Origin: Allobosea sp. Tri-44
GTDB taxonomy: Bacteria; Pseudomonadota; Alphaproteobacteria; Rhizobiales; Beijerinckiaceae
Length of the DNA: 64,000 nucleotides
Direction of reading: 5' to 3'
Assembly (NCBI RefSeq): GCF_004123845.1
Contig: NZ_NBDP01000042.1
Location: 1-64,000 of the forward strand
Shown: in pieces, positions 53,248-62,607 of the stretch
Numbering within the stretch: position 1 is the first letter of the stretch
How the letters are laid out: each line of letters opens with the position of its first letter
The notes under the pieces: generated by a model
What the model was told of the DNA's origin: nothing
Database searches by the model: none
The model's input: only the letters and a program-made list of their open reading frames with translations
Translations under genes and position numbers: made by a program

Positions 53248-53915
53248 TGCAGCATCCGGCTAAGCGGCTTGCCGAGACCGCGTTCTGGAATGGAGGCGAC
53301 CTCGAGGCGCTGCTGCTCCGCAGCCTGCGGGCTGAGCCGCCCGCCCTCAGCGACCTGATCGCGCGGCCGCGCGGCGACCACGACCTGCAGTCCGAGCCGA
53401 TCGACATCCCGGACGAGGCGAGCGCGGTCGAGGCGGCGGTGCTGATCCCGATCGTGTTGCACCCGGATGGACCGACCGTCCTCCTGACCCAGCGCGCCGC
53501 GGCGCTGCGCAGCCACTCTTCCCAGATCGCCTTTCCGGGCGGACGCATCGACGCCACCGACGGCTCGCCGCTGGTTGCGGCGCTGCGCGAGGCAGAGGAA
53601 GAGATCGGGCTTGCCCCCGACAGGGTCCGGACGGTCGGCTATCTCGACGCCTATCTCACCGGTACCGGCTATCGCGTCACACCGGTGGTCGGGCTGGTCG
53701 AGCCGCCGCTTGCGCTGGCGATCAATCCGCACGAGGTCGACGAGGCCTTCGAGACGCCGCTCGCCTTCCTGCTCGACCCGGCCAATCACCAGCGCCACGG
53801 CCGCGAATTCAGGGGGCGGCATCGCACCTACTATGCGATGCCGCATGGCGATCGCTATATCTGGGGAGCGACGGCCGGCATGATCCGCAATCTCTACGAG
53901 CGGCTCGCCGGCTAG
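53247..53915 (+). CDS. CoA pyrophosphatase (NUDIX)
   Basis: A 222-aa NUDIX enzyme. The motif LLTQRAAALRSHSSQIAFPG just before the Nudix box is the UPF0035 signature of CoA-diphosphatases such as NudL. The box itself is GGRIDATDGSPLVAALREAE followed by EEIGL. It cleaves CoA to phosphopantetheine and ADP derivatives. The ATG at 53247 overlaps the DUF1285 stop by one base; GTG 53244 is also possible. Its stop touches the long palindrome at 53914-54055. Confidence 0.92.
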   Translation: MQHPAKRLAETAFWNGGDLEALLLRSLRAEPPALSDLIARPRGDHDLQSEPIDIPDEASAVEAAVLIPIVLHPDGPTVLLTQRAAALRSHSSQIAFPGGRIDATDGSPLVAALREAEEEIGLAPDRVRTVGYLDAYLTGTGYRVTPVVGLVEPPLALAINPHEVDEAFETPLAFLLDPANHQRHGREFRGRHRTYYAMPHGDRYIWGATAGMIRNLYERLAG

Positions 53916-54055
53916 TGTCCGTTCGGAAATTCGTGATGGCGGACTGCGACTGGCATTTTTCTGCGCTTCGGTGCTCACGTACCGCAGTACGCTGCGCTCC
54001 GATGCTCGAAAAATCCCAGTCTCGCCACGCCCTGACGAATTCTCGAATGGACACT
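53914..54055. repeat. 142-bp imperfect palindrome, MITE-like
   Basis: The terminal 21 bases on each side are inverted repeats with 18 matches (ends AGTGTCC and GGACACT). The interior also pairs imperfectly: GACTGGCATTTTTC near 53950 against GAAAAATCCCAGTC near 54015, and GTACCGCAGTAC at the centre. The whole could fold into one long hairpin. It lies in the gap between the NUDIX and DUF6111 genes, which otherwise are closely packed. No transposase or coding frame lies inside. Confidence 0.75.
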
Positions 54056-54081
54056 CTGACTGGACGGATTGGACTAACCCG

Positions 54082-54354
54082 ATGCTGCGCACGCTGATCG
54101 AGGAGTTTCTGCTCTTCGTCCTGCCGTTCTGCTTGTTCGCGAGCTATCTCGTGGTCCGGCGGCGCAATCCGTTCGATGTCGATCACTGGAGCGGCCATGT
54201 GTTCTGGCTGTCGGTGACCGGGCTGGTGCTCGGCATCGCCTCCTTCATCTTTGCCGGCGTGGTCGCACAAAGGCACACCGGCGCGTTCGTGCCGCCCCAT
54301 GTCGAGAACGGCCGGCTGGTTCCCGGCTATTTCGAGGACCGGCCGAAGCCATGA
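54082..54354 (+). CDS. DUF6111 small membrane protein
   Basis: A 90-aa protein with two hydrophobic segments (about residues 5-25 and 40-65) and a Pro-rich tail with HVENGRLVPGYFEDRPKP. It matches the DUF6111 family, which in Rhizobiales sits next to the CCA-adding enzyme gene. Function unknown. It overlaps cca by four bases (ATGA), so the two are translationally coupled. Confidence 0.82.
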   Translation: MLRTLIEEFLLFVLPFCLFASYLVVRRRNPFDVDHWSGHVFWLSVTGLVLGIASFIFAGVVAQRHTGAFVPPHVENGRLVPGYFEDRPKP

Positions 54355-55583
54355 TCGAAAGCGAGCGGCAGCGCCTCGTTGCATTGCTGGCGCGGGCCGA
54401 TGTCGCAGCGCTTCTTTCCACGCTGAATCGCGATGGGGAAGAGGCACGCATCGTCGGTGGGGCGGTACGCAACGCACTGCTCGGCGAGCCGGTCTCAGAC
54501 ATCGATATCGCGACGACCTGCCTCCCGGACGAGACGATGCGGCGCGCGCGCGCCGCCGCGTTCAAGGCGGTGCCGACCGGGGTCGAGCATGGCACCGTCA
54601 CCGTCGTGATCGACGGCGCGCCCTTCGAGGTCACGACGCTGCGTCGCGATGTCGAGACCGATGGCCGCCACGCCGTCGTCGCCTTCGGCCGCGATTTTCG
54701 CGAGGATGCGCTGCGGCGCGACTTCACCATCAACGCGCTCGGCCTCGATAAGGCAGGCGTGCTGCACGATTATGCCGACGGGCTCGCCGATCTCGCGGCA
54801 AGGCGGGTGCGCTTCATCGGTGTTGCTGGAGACCGGATCGCCGAAGATTACCTGCGCATCCTGCGCTTCTTCCGCTTCCACGCCCGCTACGGCGCGGGCG
54901 AGCCGGATCGAGCGGCGCTCGATGCATGCATGGCGGGGCGCGTCGGACTCGATGGGCTGTCGCGCGAGCGGGTCTGGGCGGAGCTGCGCAAGCTGCTCGT
55001 CGCGCCACGCGCTGCCGAGACCCTGCAGGCCATGGCGGGGGCGGGGCTGCTGATGCCGGTGCTTGGCGGCGTGCCCCGTCTCTCGCGCTTTGCCGCGATC
55101 GCCGGTGCGCCGGGTGAAGGTGTCTATCCGGCGTTCCGGCTTGCGGCGGTCACCGTCGCGGTCAGCGAGGACGCGCTGCGCCTGCGCGAGCGACTGCGGC
55201 TCTCGAACGCTGAGTTCGAGCGGATTTCCGGCATAGCCGCCGCTCTGGAAGCGTTGTCGGGGAGCGGAAGGCTGCCGGAGATCGCCACGCTGCGCCGCCT
55301 GGTTTATCGCATTGGAGCCGACGCGGTTGCAGGCGCATTAGTTCTGCTCGGAACAGCCGAAACATCGGCAGAAGTCCAGGGCCTGATCGCCGGAATCGCG
55401 CGCACACCCGCCTTCCTGCCGAGCGGGCGCGATGTGCTGGCCCTGGGCGTTGCGGCTGGTCCCTTGGTCGGAGCCGTGCTCGAACGGGCGCGGCATGACT
55501 GGATCGAGGCGGGCTGTCCGGCAGAGGAGGCGGTGCAACGAGGCCTTGTCGACCGGGCGGTCGAGGGGCTTGCAGGTCGCTAG
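54351..55583 (+). CDS. cca: CCA tRNA nucleotidyltransferase / poly(A) polymerase family
   Basis: A 410-aa class II nucleotidyltransferase. ARIVGGAVRNALLG is the head motif and VSDIDIATT holds the catalytic DxD. EVTTLRRDVETDGRHAVV, DALRRDFTINALGL and IAEDYLRILRFFRFHARYG are the neck and body motifs. It adds or repairs the CCA end of tRNAs. The end of the gene (about 300-410) is variable, as in the family. It is the last gene of the DUF1285-NUDIX-DUF6111-cca run. Confidence 0.94.
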   Translation: MIESERQRLVALLARADVAALLSTLNRDGEEARIVGGAVRNALLGEPVSDIDIATTCLPDETMRRARAAAFKAVPTGVEHGTVTVVIDGAPFEVTTLRRDVETDGRHAVVAFGRDFREDALRRDFTINALGLDKAGVLHDYADGLADLAARRVRFIGVAGDRIAEDYLRILRFFRFHARYGAGEPDRAALDACMAGRVGLDGLSRERVWAELRKLLVAPRAAETLQAMAGAGLLMPVLGGVPRLSRFAAIAGAPGEGVYPAFRLAAVTVAVSEDALRLRERLRLSNAEFERISGIAAALEALSGSGRLPEIATLRRLVYRIGADAVAGALVLLGTAETSAEVQGLIAGIARTPAFLPSGRDVLALGVAAGPLVGAVLERARHDWIEAGCPAEEAVQRGLVDRAVEGLAGR

Positions 55584-55710
55584 AGCAGGCTGTTTTTGCT
55601 GGAAACCGGCGCACGCATCGTAACCCGCCGGCTCTCGCGGCAAGGGTCCTGGGAAGGCTGCGTATCGGCCGATCGTCAAGCTCGGGACAGCAATCCATTA
55701 ACTTAATTTT

Positions 55711-55735
55711 AAGTCAAAAACGTCAGTTTTGACTT
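55711..55735. promoter_or_regulatory. A+T-rich inverted repeat upstream of the 77-aa gene
   Basis: AAGTCAAAA and TTTTGACTT are perfect nine-base arms seven bases apart, in an A+T-rich patch unlike the rest of the window. It lies 40 bases before the 77-aa gene and 128 bases after cca. It may be an operator for the small gene or part of a weak terminator for cca. Confidence 0.45.
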
Positions 55736-55775
55736 GAAGTAAGCCGGCTGCTGAACCTGCAAGCGAGGTCAAGGC

Positions 55776-56009
55776 ATGGATGCTTTTACGATGGTGATCG
55801 TCGCGTGCATCGCTGGCGAGCCGCAATGCATAACCGCACAGTTCAGCGACAACAGCTTCACGACATTCCAGGCATGCGATTCTCGCGTCAACGAGATTGC
55901 GAGTTCCATGACAAAGGACTTCGCGAAACGACATGAGCTCAAAGGGAAACAGGTGACATATGAAATCTCCTGCTCAAGGCAGGCGAAATTTGCCAAGGCT
56001 TTGGTATAA
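55776..56009 (+). CDS. 77-aa cysteine-containing hypothetical protein
   Basis: A 77-aa protein with four cysteines (about 11, 18, 34 and 66) spaced as CIAGEPQC, QACDSR and ISCSRQ, which could form two disulfides. The first 20 residues are mildly hydrophobic and might be an export signal. The pattern resembles small conserved proteins of Rhizobiales with no known role. Its DNA has lower G+C than its neighbours. It converges with the DUF1236 gene, with a strong hairpin between. Confidence 0.65.
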   Translation: MDAFTMVIVACIAGEPQCITAQFSDNSFTTFQACDSRVNEIASSMTKDFAKRHELKGKQVTYEISCSRQAKFAKALV

Positions 56010-56023
56010 TTTCGCTAGTAGAA

Positions 56024-56059
56024 ACTCGCCTGCTACAATTTGACTTGCAGCAGGCGAGT
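56024..56059. terminator. Hairpin between converging small genes
   Basis: ACTCGCCTGCT and AGCAGGCGAGT form perfect 11-base arms with a 14-base loop, centred between two converging stops (56009 and 56065). No clear T-run flanks it, so it may be a bidirectional terminator of the weak type or an mRNA 3'-end stabiliser. Confidence 0.55.
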
Positions 56060-56064
56060 GATAT

Positions 56065-56379
56065 TCATTCGATGATCTGAACGATCTTGCGCGATGTGGG
56101 ATCCACGAGAACAGTCTTTTCATTCACCACCGAATAGCGATATTGAGTCACGCCGACATCAGACGGTAGCGCTCGAAGTTCGACGGTTGACGGCAGCGCC
56201 GTCCCGACCGAAACCGTATCGGTGATTTTCATCGAGCTCGGCTTCTCCTTCATAATATATGTCTTGATCTTGCCGCTTTGCTCCGTCGTGACGGTTGTCG
56301 TCGTCGTTGTCGTCTGGGCGATTGCCGCGGTGCCCAGAGCTGCTGCGAGGGCGACGGAGGCCAGAATACGATAGGACAT
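56065..56379 (-). CDS. DUF1236 domain exported protein
   Basis: A 104-aa protein with a signal peptide (residues 1-21, cut after AIA-Q), a run of seven threonines, then a DUF1236 domain: DTVSVGTALPSTVELRALPS and YRYSVVNEKTVLVDPTSRKI followed by VQIIE. This family is frequent and often multicopy in Rhizobiales; it is periplasmic and of unknown function. The ATG at 56379 has GGGAGA upstream; the longer frame to 56430 is not used. Confidence 0.88.
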   Translation of the reverse strand: MSYRILASVALAAALGTAAIAQTTTTTTTVTTEQSGKIKTYIMKEKPSSMKITDTVSVGTALPSTVELRALPSDVGVTQYRYSVVNEKTVLVDPTSRKIVQIIE

Positions 56380-56458
56380 GAGCGTTCTCCCGTTTGTCGA
56401 TGGTCCCCCGCCTGCCATCAACTTTGGCATCAGCCGATGGTTCCAGCGGCTGCCCGGC

Positions 56459-57382
56459 TTACGGCCACCTGACCGTCGGCGGCATGGACGACAGGATCGA
56501 GGCGACGTTGCCGCCGGTCTTCAGCCCGAAGATGGTGCCGCGGTCGTAGAGCAGGTTGAACTCGACATAGCGGCCGCGGCGGACCTGCTGCTCGTGGCGC
56601 TCGGCTTCCGTCCACGGCGTCGCCAGATTGCCGCGCAGGATGCGCGGATAGCTGTCGAGGAAGGCCTCGCCGACCGCCTTTGTGAAGGCGAGATCGGCGT
56701 CCGGATCACCCGACCAGAGATAATCGTAGAAGATGCCGCCGATGCCGCGTGGCTCGCCGCGGTGCTTGAGGAAGAAGTACTCGTCGCACCAGGTCTTGAA
56801 GCGCTCGTAGTCGGCGACCTTCGCATGAGCTTCGCAGGGTTCGCGCATCGCGGCATGGAAGGCGAGTGTGTCGGGGTCGTCCTGGTTGCGCCTTTGGGCG
56901 AGGACCGGGGTGAGGTCGGCGCCGCCTCCGAACCACGGCTTCGTCGTCACGACGAAGCGGGTGTTCATGTGCACGGTCGGCGCGTGCGGGTTCCAGGGAT
57001 GGGCGATCAGCGAGATGCCGGTGGCGTGAAAGCGCGGGTCTTCGGCGGCGCCGGGGATCTGGGCGGCGAATTCCGGCGCGAAGCTGCCATGCACGGTCGA
57101 GACGTGGACGCCGACCTTCTCGAAGACCCGCCCCGACATCAGCGACATCACGCCGCCGCCGCCCGGCGCGCCGTCATGGTTGGTGCGCTGCCAGGGCGTG
57201 CGCACAAAGCGGCCGGGCTTGTCGGTCTCGGGCGGGAAGGGGCCGCTCACCTCGTCCTCGATCTGTTCGAAGGCGGCGCAGATGCAGTCGCGCAGGCTCT
57301 CGAACCAGGCGCTGGCGCGCGGCTTCATCGCCTCGACGATGGCGGGGTCGAAGGCGGCGGTCTCGGGGGCTTGTCCGGTCAT
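56459..57382 (-). CDS. hemF: Oxygen-dependent coproporphyrinogen III oxidase HemF
   Basis: A 307-aa cytoplasmic enzyme that decarboxylates coproporphyrinogen III to protoporphyrinogen IX using oxygen, in haem synthesis. Invariant stretches are present: [11 protein letters not shown]-like loop (here [20 protein letters not shown]), [46 protein letters not shown] and [20 protein letters not shown]. Length is normal. It follows trmL by 14 bases on the same strand. Confidence 0.97.
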   Translation of the reverse strand: MTGQAPETAAFDPAIVEAMKPRASAWFESLRDCICAAFEQIEDEVSGPFPPETDKPGRFVRTPWQRTNHDGAPGGGGVMSLMSGRVFEKVGVHVSTVHGSFAPEFAAQIPGAAEDPRFHATGISLIAHPWNPHAPTVHMNTRFVVTTKPWFGGGADLTPVLAQRRNQDDPDTLAFHAAMREPCEAHAKVADYERFKTWCDEYFFLKHRGEPRGIGGIFYDYLWSGDPDADLAFTKAVGEAFLDSYPRILRGNLATPWTEAERHEQQVRRGRYVEFNLLYDRGTIFGLKTGGNVASILSSMPPTVRWP

Positions 57383-57396
57383 GGGCGATCTCTTTG

Positions 57397-57870
57397 TCAG
57401 ATATCGGCCGGCCCGGGATAGGCGCCAAGCTGACGCAGCGCCTCGCCCACGACCATCGCCGCGGCCATGGCGACATTGAGCGAGCGCAAATCCCGGCGCA
57501 TCGGGATATGCACGCTAGCTTCGGCCGCAGCATAGACCTCCGGCGGCACGCCAGCGGATTCACGGCCGACCATGACGATGTCGCCGGGCTGGAAAACAAA
57601 ATCCGTATGGGCGATGGCACCGTCGGTCTCGGCGAGTACGAGGCGGTGGCCAGCCTCGCGTCGCCAGGCCTCGAAGGCACGGAAGCTGTCGTGGCGGGTT
57701 ACCGCCGCCCGTTCGATATAGTCCATGCCGGAGCGGCGGAAATTGCGGTCGGAGACGTCGAAGGCGGCAGGCTCGACGATATCGACCGCAACACCAAGGC
57801 AGGCCGCCATGCGGATCATCGTGCCGGCGTTCTGCGGGATGTCAGGCTGGTAGAGGGCAAGGCGCAGCAT
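57397..57870 (-). CDS. trmL: tRNA (cytidine(34)-2'-O)-methyltransferase TrmL
   Basis: A 157-aa SPOUT-fold methyltransferase of TrmL size. The start is [20 protein letters not shown]. The knot motifs are [16 protein letters not shown] and [20 protein letters not shown]. It methylates the wobble base of tRNA-Leu isoacceptors. The ATG at 57870 has GAGG seven bases upstream; an ATG at 57882 is also in frame. It lies between a RidA gene and hemF. Confidence 0.93.
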   Translation of the reverse strand: MLRLALYQPDIPQNAGTMIRMAACLGVAVDIVEPAAFDVSDRNFRRSGMDYIERAAVTRHDSFRAFEAWRREAGHRLVLAETDGAIAHTDFVFQPGDIVMVGRESAGVPPEVYAAAEASVHIPMRRDLRSLNVAMAAAMVVGEALRQLGAYPGPADI

Positions 57871-57917
57871 GAGGGGCCTCATGCTGCGCAGTGCGCGCCC
57901 GCGTCAAGGCATGTGTC

Positions 57918-58376
57918 TCAGGGGCGGACGGCGATGGCGACGATCTCGACCTTCGCATCCAGGGGAAGGCGGGCGACTTCGACGGTGGCGCGCGCTGGCG
58001 GGGCGGTCTTGAAATAGCTGCCATAGACCCCGTTCATCTTACCGAAGTCGTTGAGATCCTTCATGAAGACGGAGGTCGAGACAATATGGTCCATCGTCAG
58101 GCCGTCGGCTTCGAGCACGGCCTTGAGGTTTTCGAGGGTCTGCCTGGTCTGGTCCTCGATGCCGGCGTCCTTCATGAACTGCTTCGTCTTCGGATCGATC
58201 GCGACCTGTCCGGCCAAGAACACCATGTTTCCGGCCTTGATCGCCTGGGAATAAGGGCCGATCGCCTCCGGTGCATTCGGCGTCGCGATCACCGTCTTGC
58301 CCGCTGTCTGGGCGAAGGCCTGTGTTGCCAGAAGGAGTGTGCCCGCCAGGACGAGGGCGGCATGAAACCTGATCAT
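57918..58376 (-). CDS. RidA-family protein with signal peptide
   Basis: A 152-aa protein: a signal peptide (residues 1-22, ending QAFAQ) followed by a complete RidA/YjgF domain. IATPNAPEAIGPYSQAIKAG, VFLAGQVAID and PPARATVEVARLPLDAKVEI are present, with the Arg that contacts the enamine/imine substrate. Cytosolic RidA hydrolyses reactive enamines; an exported form is less common and its substrate is unknown. It precedes trmL by 47 bases. Confidence 0.9.
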   Translation of the reverse strand: MIRFHAALVLAGTLLLATQAFAQTAGKTVIATPNAPEAIGPYSQAIKAGNMVFLAGQVAIDPKTKQFMKDAGIEDQTRQTLENLKAVLEADGLTMDHIVSTSVFMKDLNDFGKMNGVYGSYFKTAPPARATVEVARLPLDAKVEIVAIAVRP

Positions 58377-58663
58377 TGAACGGACCTCCGGATCGCCGCC
58401 TTCTCTTGCGGCGCGGCTTCATGCTGTGCGGGTCGGCTGCGCCCTGCAAGGGCAGACCGCCATGATTGCTACCAAAGTCGATATCCTTTCGTCGCAGATT
58501 CTGCGGCCGCTGTGAGAGAGCAGGGGCTCTTGGCGCTTATGCCTTGCCATCGTCTGCTGTCATGGCATGACGAGGTATCGCTTGCCGGCTCTGGTCGCCA
58601 CCGGGAGTGCGCACCATATCCGCCTGTGTCTATTGCCTGCCTGAGGAGGGCGGTTTCAAGCTC

Positions 58664-60529
58664 ATGTTCGCCCCGCTCTTCCGTTTCCTTGAAAGCCGCA
58701 TCGACGTCTTCGCGCCGTTCGACGAGCGCAAGACGCCGCCGACCGGCGTGTTCCGCTTCATGTGGCATCACATCAAGGGCGTGAAGGGCTGGATGGCCCT
58801 GATCATGCTGACGGGCCTCGGCTTTTCCGGCATCGAGGCGGCGATGTATCTGATGGTCGGCTGGTTCGTCGACCTTTTGGCGACGAACTCGCCGGAGCAG
58901 GTTTTCAGCGAGCATGGCGGACTGTTGATCGGTGCGGCCATCCTCGTCACGGTGTTCAGGCCGCTGATCTACTTCGCCAATCACGCCATCGTCGACCAGG
59001 TGGTGGTGCCGCAGATCACCAACCAGATCCGCTGGCGCAACCATGTCTACACGCTTGGGCACGCGCTCTCCTATTTCCAGAACGACTTCGCCGGCCGGCT
59101 CTCGTCCCGGGTGATCCAGGCCGGGCAGGCGATCCGCGGCGCCACGATCGAGGTGATCGACGATCTCTGGTACGCGCTGATCTTCGCCTCGGTCGCGCTC
59201 GGCTTTTTCGGCTCGACCAGCATCTGGCTCGCCATGCCGGTGATTGTCTGGCTCGCCGCCTATGTCGTGCTGCTGATCTATTTCGTGCCGCGGGCCAAGA
59301 AGCGTTCCGAGGCGAACTCGCTCGGCCGCTCGAGCACGACGGGCCGGATCGTCGACGCCTACACCAACATCCTGACGGTCAAGCTCTTCGCCCGCGCCGA
59401 CGCCGAGCGCTCGGCGGTACGCGATGCGCTGACGCGCTGGAACGCCTCCTTCCTCAGCCTGTCGCGGCTGATCACCGGGGTCAGCGTCATCCTGCAGACG
59501 ATGAACAGCCTGCTGGTCGTGGCGACGGCCTGGCTCTGCCTGCATTTGTGGAGTCAGGGCGAGATGACGCCCGGCGCGGTCGCGGCTGCGATCGGGCTCG
59601 TCTTGCGCCTCGTGCAGATGTCGAGCTGGCTGATCCATCTGGTGCGCGGCGTCTTCGAGAATATCGGCTCGGTGCAGGAGAGCATGGAGACGATCGCCAA
59701 GCCGCACGACCTGCCGGACGCAGCCGACGCGGTGCCGCTCAAGGTCGCGCAGGGCGGCGTCCGCTTCGAGCATGTCCGGTTCAATTACGGCCGGCCATTG
59801 GGGCTGTTCGAGGACCTCGACCTCGAGATCAAGCCGGGCGAGAAGATCGGGCTGGTCGGCCCCTCGGGGGCGGGCAAGTCTACGCTGGTCAACCTGTTGC
59901 TGCGGCTCTACCCGCTCGATTCGGGCCGTATCCTGATCGACGGGCAGGACATCGCCCGGGTGACGCAGGAATCGCTGCGCAGCCAGATCGGCATGGTGAC
60001 GCAGGACAATTCGCTGCTGCACCGCTCGATCGGCGACAACATCGCCTATGGCCGGATCGGCGCGAGCCAGGAGGACATCGCGGCGGCGGCCATGCGCGCC
60101 TCCGCACACGATTTCGTCCTCGGCCTCAGCGACCAGGACGGGCGTAAGGGCTTCGACTCGCGCGTCGGCGAGCGCGGCGTCAAGCTGTCCGGCGGTCAGC
60201 GCCAGCGCATCGCGATCGCGCGCGTGCTGCTCAAGGATGCGCCGATCCTGATCCTCGACGAGGCGACCTCGGCGCTCGATTCGGAGGTGGAGGCCGAGAT
60301 CCAGGCGCAGCTTTCCACATTGATGGAAGGAAAGACTGTGATCGCGATCGCGCACCGGCTCTCGACCATCGCCGCGCTCGACCGGCTGATCGTGCTCGAC
60401 AAAGGCCGGATCGTCGATATGGGCAGTCATGACGAGCTGGTGCGGCGTGGAGGCCTCTACGCAAGGCTGTGGGCGCGACAGTCGGGCGGCTTCCTGGCGC
60501 TCGCCGACGGCGACAGGATGCCGGCCTGA
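58664..60529 (+). CDS. ABC exporter (fused membrane and ATPase domains)
   Basis: A 621-aa half-transporter that should work as a homodimer. The membrane domain (about residues 35-345) has six helices. The ATPase domain has Walker A LVGPSGAGKSTLVNLLLRLY, signature VKLSGGQRQRIAIARVLL, Walker B PILILDEATSALDSE and the switch His in IAIAHRLSTIAALDR. It is of the MsbA/lipid- or multidrug-exporter type. Substrate unknown. The ATG at 58664 is preferred over 58607, although GGAGG is about 15 bases away. The 286-base gap upstream showed no other feature. Confidence 0.92.
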   Translation: MFAPLFRFLESRIDVFAPFDERKTPPTGVFRFMWHHIKGVKGWMALIMLTGLGFSGIEAAMYLMVGWFVDLLATNSPEQVFSEHGGLLIGAAILVTVFRPLIYFANHAIVDQVVVPQITNQIRWRNHVYTLGHALSYFQNDFAGRLSSRVIQAGQAIRGATIEVIDDLWYALIFASVALGFFGSTSIWLAMPVIVWLAAYVVLLIYFVPRAKKRSEANSLGRSSTTGRIVDAYTNILTVKLFARADAERSAVRDALTRWNASFLSLSRLITGVSVILQTMNSLLVVATAWLCLHLWSQGEMTPGAVAAAIGLVLRLVQMSSWLIHLVRGVFENIGSVQESMETIAKPHDLPDAADAVPLKVAQGGVRFEHVRFNYGRPLGLFEDLDLEIKPGEKIGLVGPSGAGKSTLVNLLLRLYPLDSGRILIDGQDIARVTQESLRSQIGMVTQDNSLLHRSIGDNIAYGRIGASQEDIAAAAMRASAHDFVLGLSDQDGRKGFDSRVGERGVKLSGGQRQRIAIARVLLKDAPILILDEATSALDSEVEAEIQAQLSTLMEGKTVIAIAHRLSTIAALDRLIVLDKGRIVDMGSHDELVRRGGLYARLWARQSGGFLALADGDRMPA

Positions 60530-60720
60530 GCCGACTGCAGAGCAGCGTTGCTGCGATGCGACAGGTGCGGCACGGGCGACAGTAGACTTCATCAAAACTG
60601 CATGCCAAAGAGCGCGCAGGCGACGCGCCGCCGGAAGGTGGCTCTGCGCCCGTGCTCCTATGAGGGGGCCGTGATTTTGATTGAGCCGGCCAGGCCGGCA
60701 GCCGAGCAGGGAACTGGATC

Positions 60721-61272
60721 GTGGCGCACGCGACAGAGACGACTGGCACCGAACCCACCCGCCGCGATTTTCTGTTCCTGACCACTGCCGCGGTCGGCGT
60801 GGTCGGTGCCGGTTCGCTGCTGCTGCCGTTGGTCGGCCAGCTGGCGCCTGATGCGCAGACCGTTGCCGCCGGCGCGCCGATCGATCTCGACCTCGCTCCG
60901 ATCGCGGAAGGCCAGGCAATCAAGCTGTTCTGGCGCGGCAAGCTGATCTTCGTGCGCAACCGCACCAAGAAGGAGATCGACGAGGCGCTCGCCGTCAACA
61001 TCGCGACGCTGCGCGATCCGCAGACCGACCAGCAGCGCACCAAGGCCGGCCACGAGAAATATCTCGTTGTCTACGGCAGCTGCACCCATCTCGGCTGCGT
61101 GCCGCTCGGCAGCGCACCCGGCGAGCCGAAGGGCGAGTTCGACGGCTGGTTCTGCCCCTGCCACGGCTCGCACTACGATTCCTCCGGCCGCATCCGCAAG
61201 GGTCCCGCGCCGCTGAACCTGCCGGTGCCGCCCTATGCGTTCACCGCGGACACCAAGATCAAGATCGGCTGA
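60721..61272 (+). CDS. petA: Cytochrome bc1 Rieske iron-sulfur subunit
   Basis: A 183-aa [2Fe-2S] protein of the ubiquinol-cytochrome c reductase. A twin-arginine type N-terminus ([19 protein letters not shown]) acts as membrane anchor. The cluster ligands are in [12 protein letters not shown] and [20 protein letters not shown]. It moves electrons from quinol to cytochrome c1 on the periplasmic side. The start is GTG at 60721. First gene of petABC. Confidence 0.97.
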   Translation: MAHATETTGTEPTRRDFLFLTTAAVGVVGAGSLLLPLVGQLAPDAQTVAAGAPIDLDLAPIAEGQAIKLFWRGKLIFVRNRTKKEIDEALAVNIATLRDPQTDQQRTKAGHEKYLVVYGSCTHLGCVPLGSAPGEPKGEFDGWFCPCHGSHYDSSGRIRKGPAPLNLPVPPYAFTADTKIKIG

Positions 61273-61331
61273 GCCTTCTGAAGCAGGCGAAGACGGCATC
61301 GGCGGATTTGAGAGAGCTTGAGGCGAGCAGC

Positions 61332-62603
61332 ATGAGCGGGCACAGCACCTACCAACCGAAGACGGGAATCGAGCGCTGGCTCGATGCGCGCCTGCCGATC
61401 GTGCGGCTGGTGCACGATTCGGCGATCTCCTATCCCGTGCCGCGCAACCTCAACTACCTCTGGACCTTCGGCGGCATCCTCGCCTTCATGCTGGTGGCGC
61501 AGATCATCACTGGCGTGATCCTGGCGATGCATTACACGCCGAACGCGAGCATGGCGTTCAACTCCGTCGAGCACATCATGCGCGACGTGAACTTCGGCTG
61601 GCTGCTGCGCTATCTGCACTCCAACGGCGCCTCGATGTTCTTCGTCGCCGTCTACATCCACATCTTCCGCGGCCTCTATTACGGCTCGTACAAGGCGCCC
61701 CGCGAGGTGCTGTGGATCCTCGGCGTGATCATCTTCCTGCTGATGATGGCGACCGCCTTCATGGGCTACGTCCTGCCCTGGGGCCAGATGTCGTTCTGGG
61801 GCGCGACCGTCATCACCAACCTGTTCTCGGCGCTGCCGGTGATCGGCGAGACGATCGTCACCTTCCTCTGGGGCGGCTATTCGGTCGACAACCCGACGCT
61901 CAACCGCTTCTTCTCGCTGCACTTCCTGCTGCCGTTCATGATCGCCGGCGTCGTCGGGCTGCACATCTGGGCGCTGCACCATGTCGGCCAGAACAACCCG
62001 ACCGGCGTCGAGGTGAAGGACGTCCGCAAGGACACCGTGCCGTTCACCCCCTATGCGACCATCAAGGACCTGTTCGGCATGGTCTGCTTCATGCTGGTCT
62101 TCGCCTGGTTCGTGTTCTACCAGCCGAATTTCATGGGGCATGCCGACAACTACATTCCGGCCAACCCGGCGGCTACGCCTGCTCACATCGTGCCTGAATG
62201 GTATTTCCTGCCGTTCTACGCGATCCTGCGCGCCATCCCCGACAAGCTCGGCGGCGTGCTCGCCATGGGCGGCGCGATCGTGATCCTGGCCTTCCTGCCC
62301 TGGCTCGACACCTCCAAGGTCAAGTCGATGACCTATCGGCCGATCGCGCGCCAGTTCTTCTGGATGTTCGTGCTGGTCTGCATCGGCCTCGGCTATCTCG
62401 GCGCCATGCCGGCCGACGAGCCTTACGTGACGATCTCGCGCATCCTGACCGTGCTGTATTTCGGCTTCTTCGCGGCGCTGGCGCTGATCGGCATCTTCGA
62501 AAAGCCGACGCAGCTGCCGACCTCAATTGCCGACTCGGTGCTCGGCGGCTCGGGCGCACGCCTGGCCCACGCCACCGCCTCCGAACCGAACGTCAAGGGT
62601 TGA
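61332..62603 (+). CDS. petB: Cytochrome bc1 cytochrome b subunit
   Basis: A 423-aa inner-membrane protein with eight helices, holding both b haems and the Qo and Qi quinone sites. The usual residues appear in [72 protein letters not shown] and [20 protein letters not shown] (the PEWY loop). The ATG at 61332 lies 59 bases after petA. It is separate from cytochrome c1, unlike the fused gene of Bradyrhizobium. Confidence 0.97.
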   Translation: MSGHSTYQPKTGIERWLDARLPIVRLVHDSAISYPVPRNLNYLWTFGGILAFMLVAQIITGVILAMHYTPNASMAFNSVEHIMRDVNFGWLLRYLHSNGASMFFVAVYIHIFRGLYYGSYKAPREVLWILGVIIFLLMMATAFMGYVLPWGQMSFWGATVITNLFSALPVIGETIVTFLWGGYSVDNPTLNRFFSLHFLLPFMIAGVVGLHIWALHHVGQNNPTGVEVKDVRKDTVPFTPYATIKDLFGMVCFMLVFAWFVFYQPNFMGHADNYIPANPAATPAHIVPEWYFLPFYAILRAIPDKLGGVLAMGGAIVILAFLPWLDTSKVKSMTYRPIARQFFWMFVLVCIGLGYLGAMPADEPYVTISRILTVLYFGFFAALALIGIFEKPTQLPTSIADSVLGGSGARLAHATASEPNVKG

Positions 62604-62607
62604 CGAG

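Noticed and set aside
58469-60919. 816-aa minus-strand frame opposite the ABC exporter
   Set aside because: Antisense to a complete ABC exporter; the sequence is low-complexity Arg/Asp/Gln.
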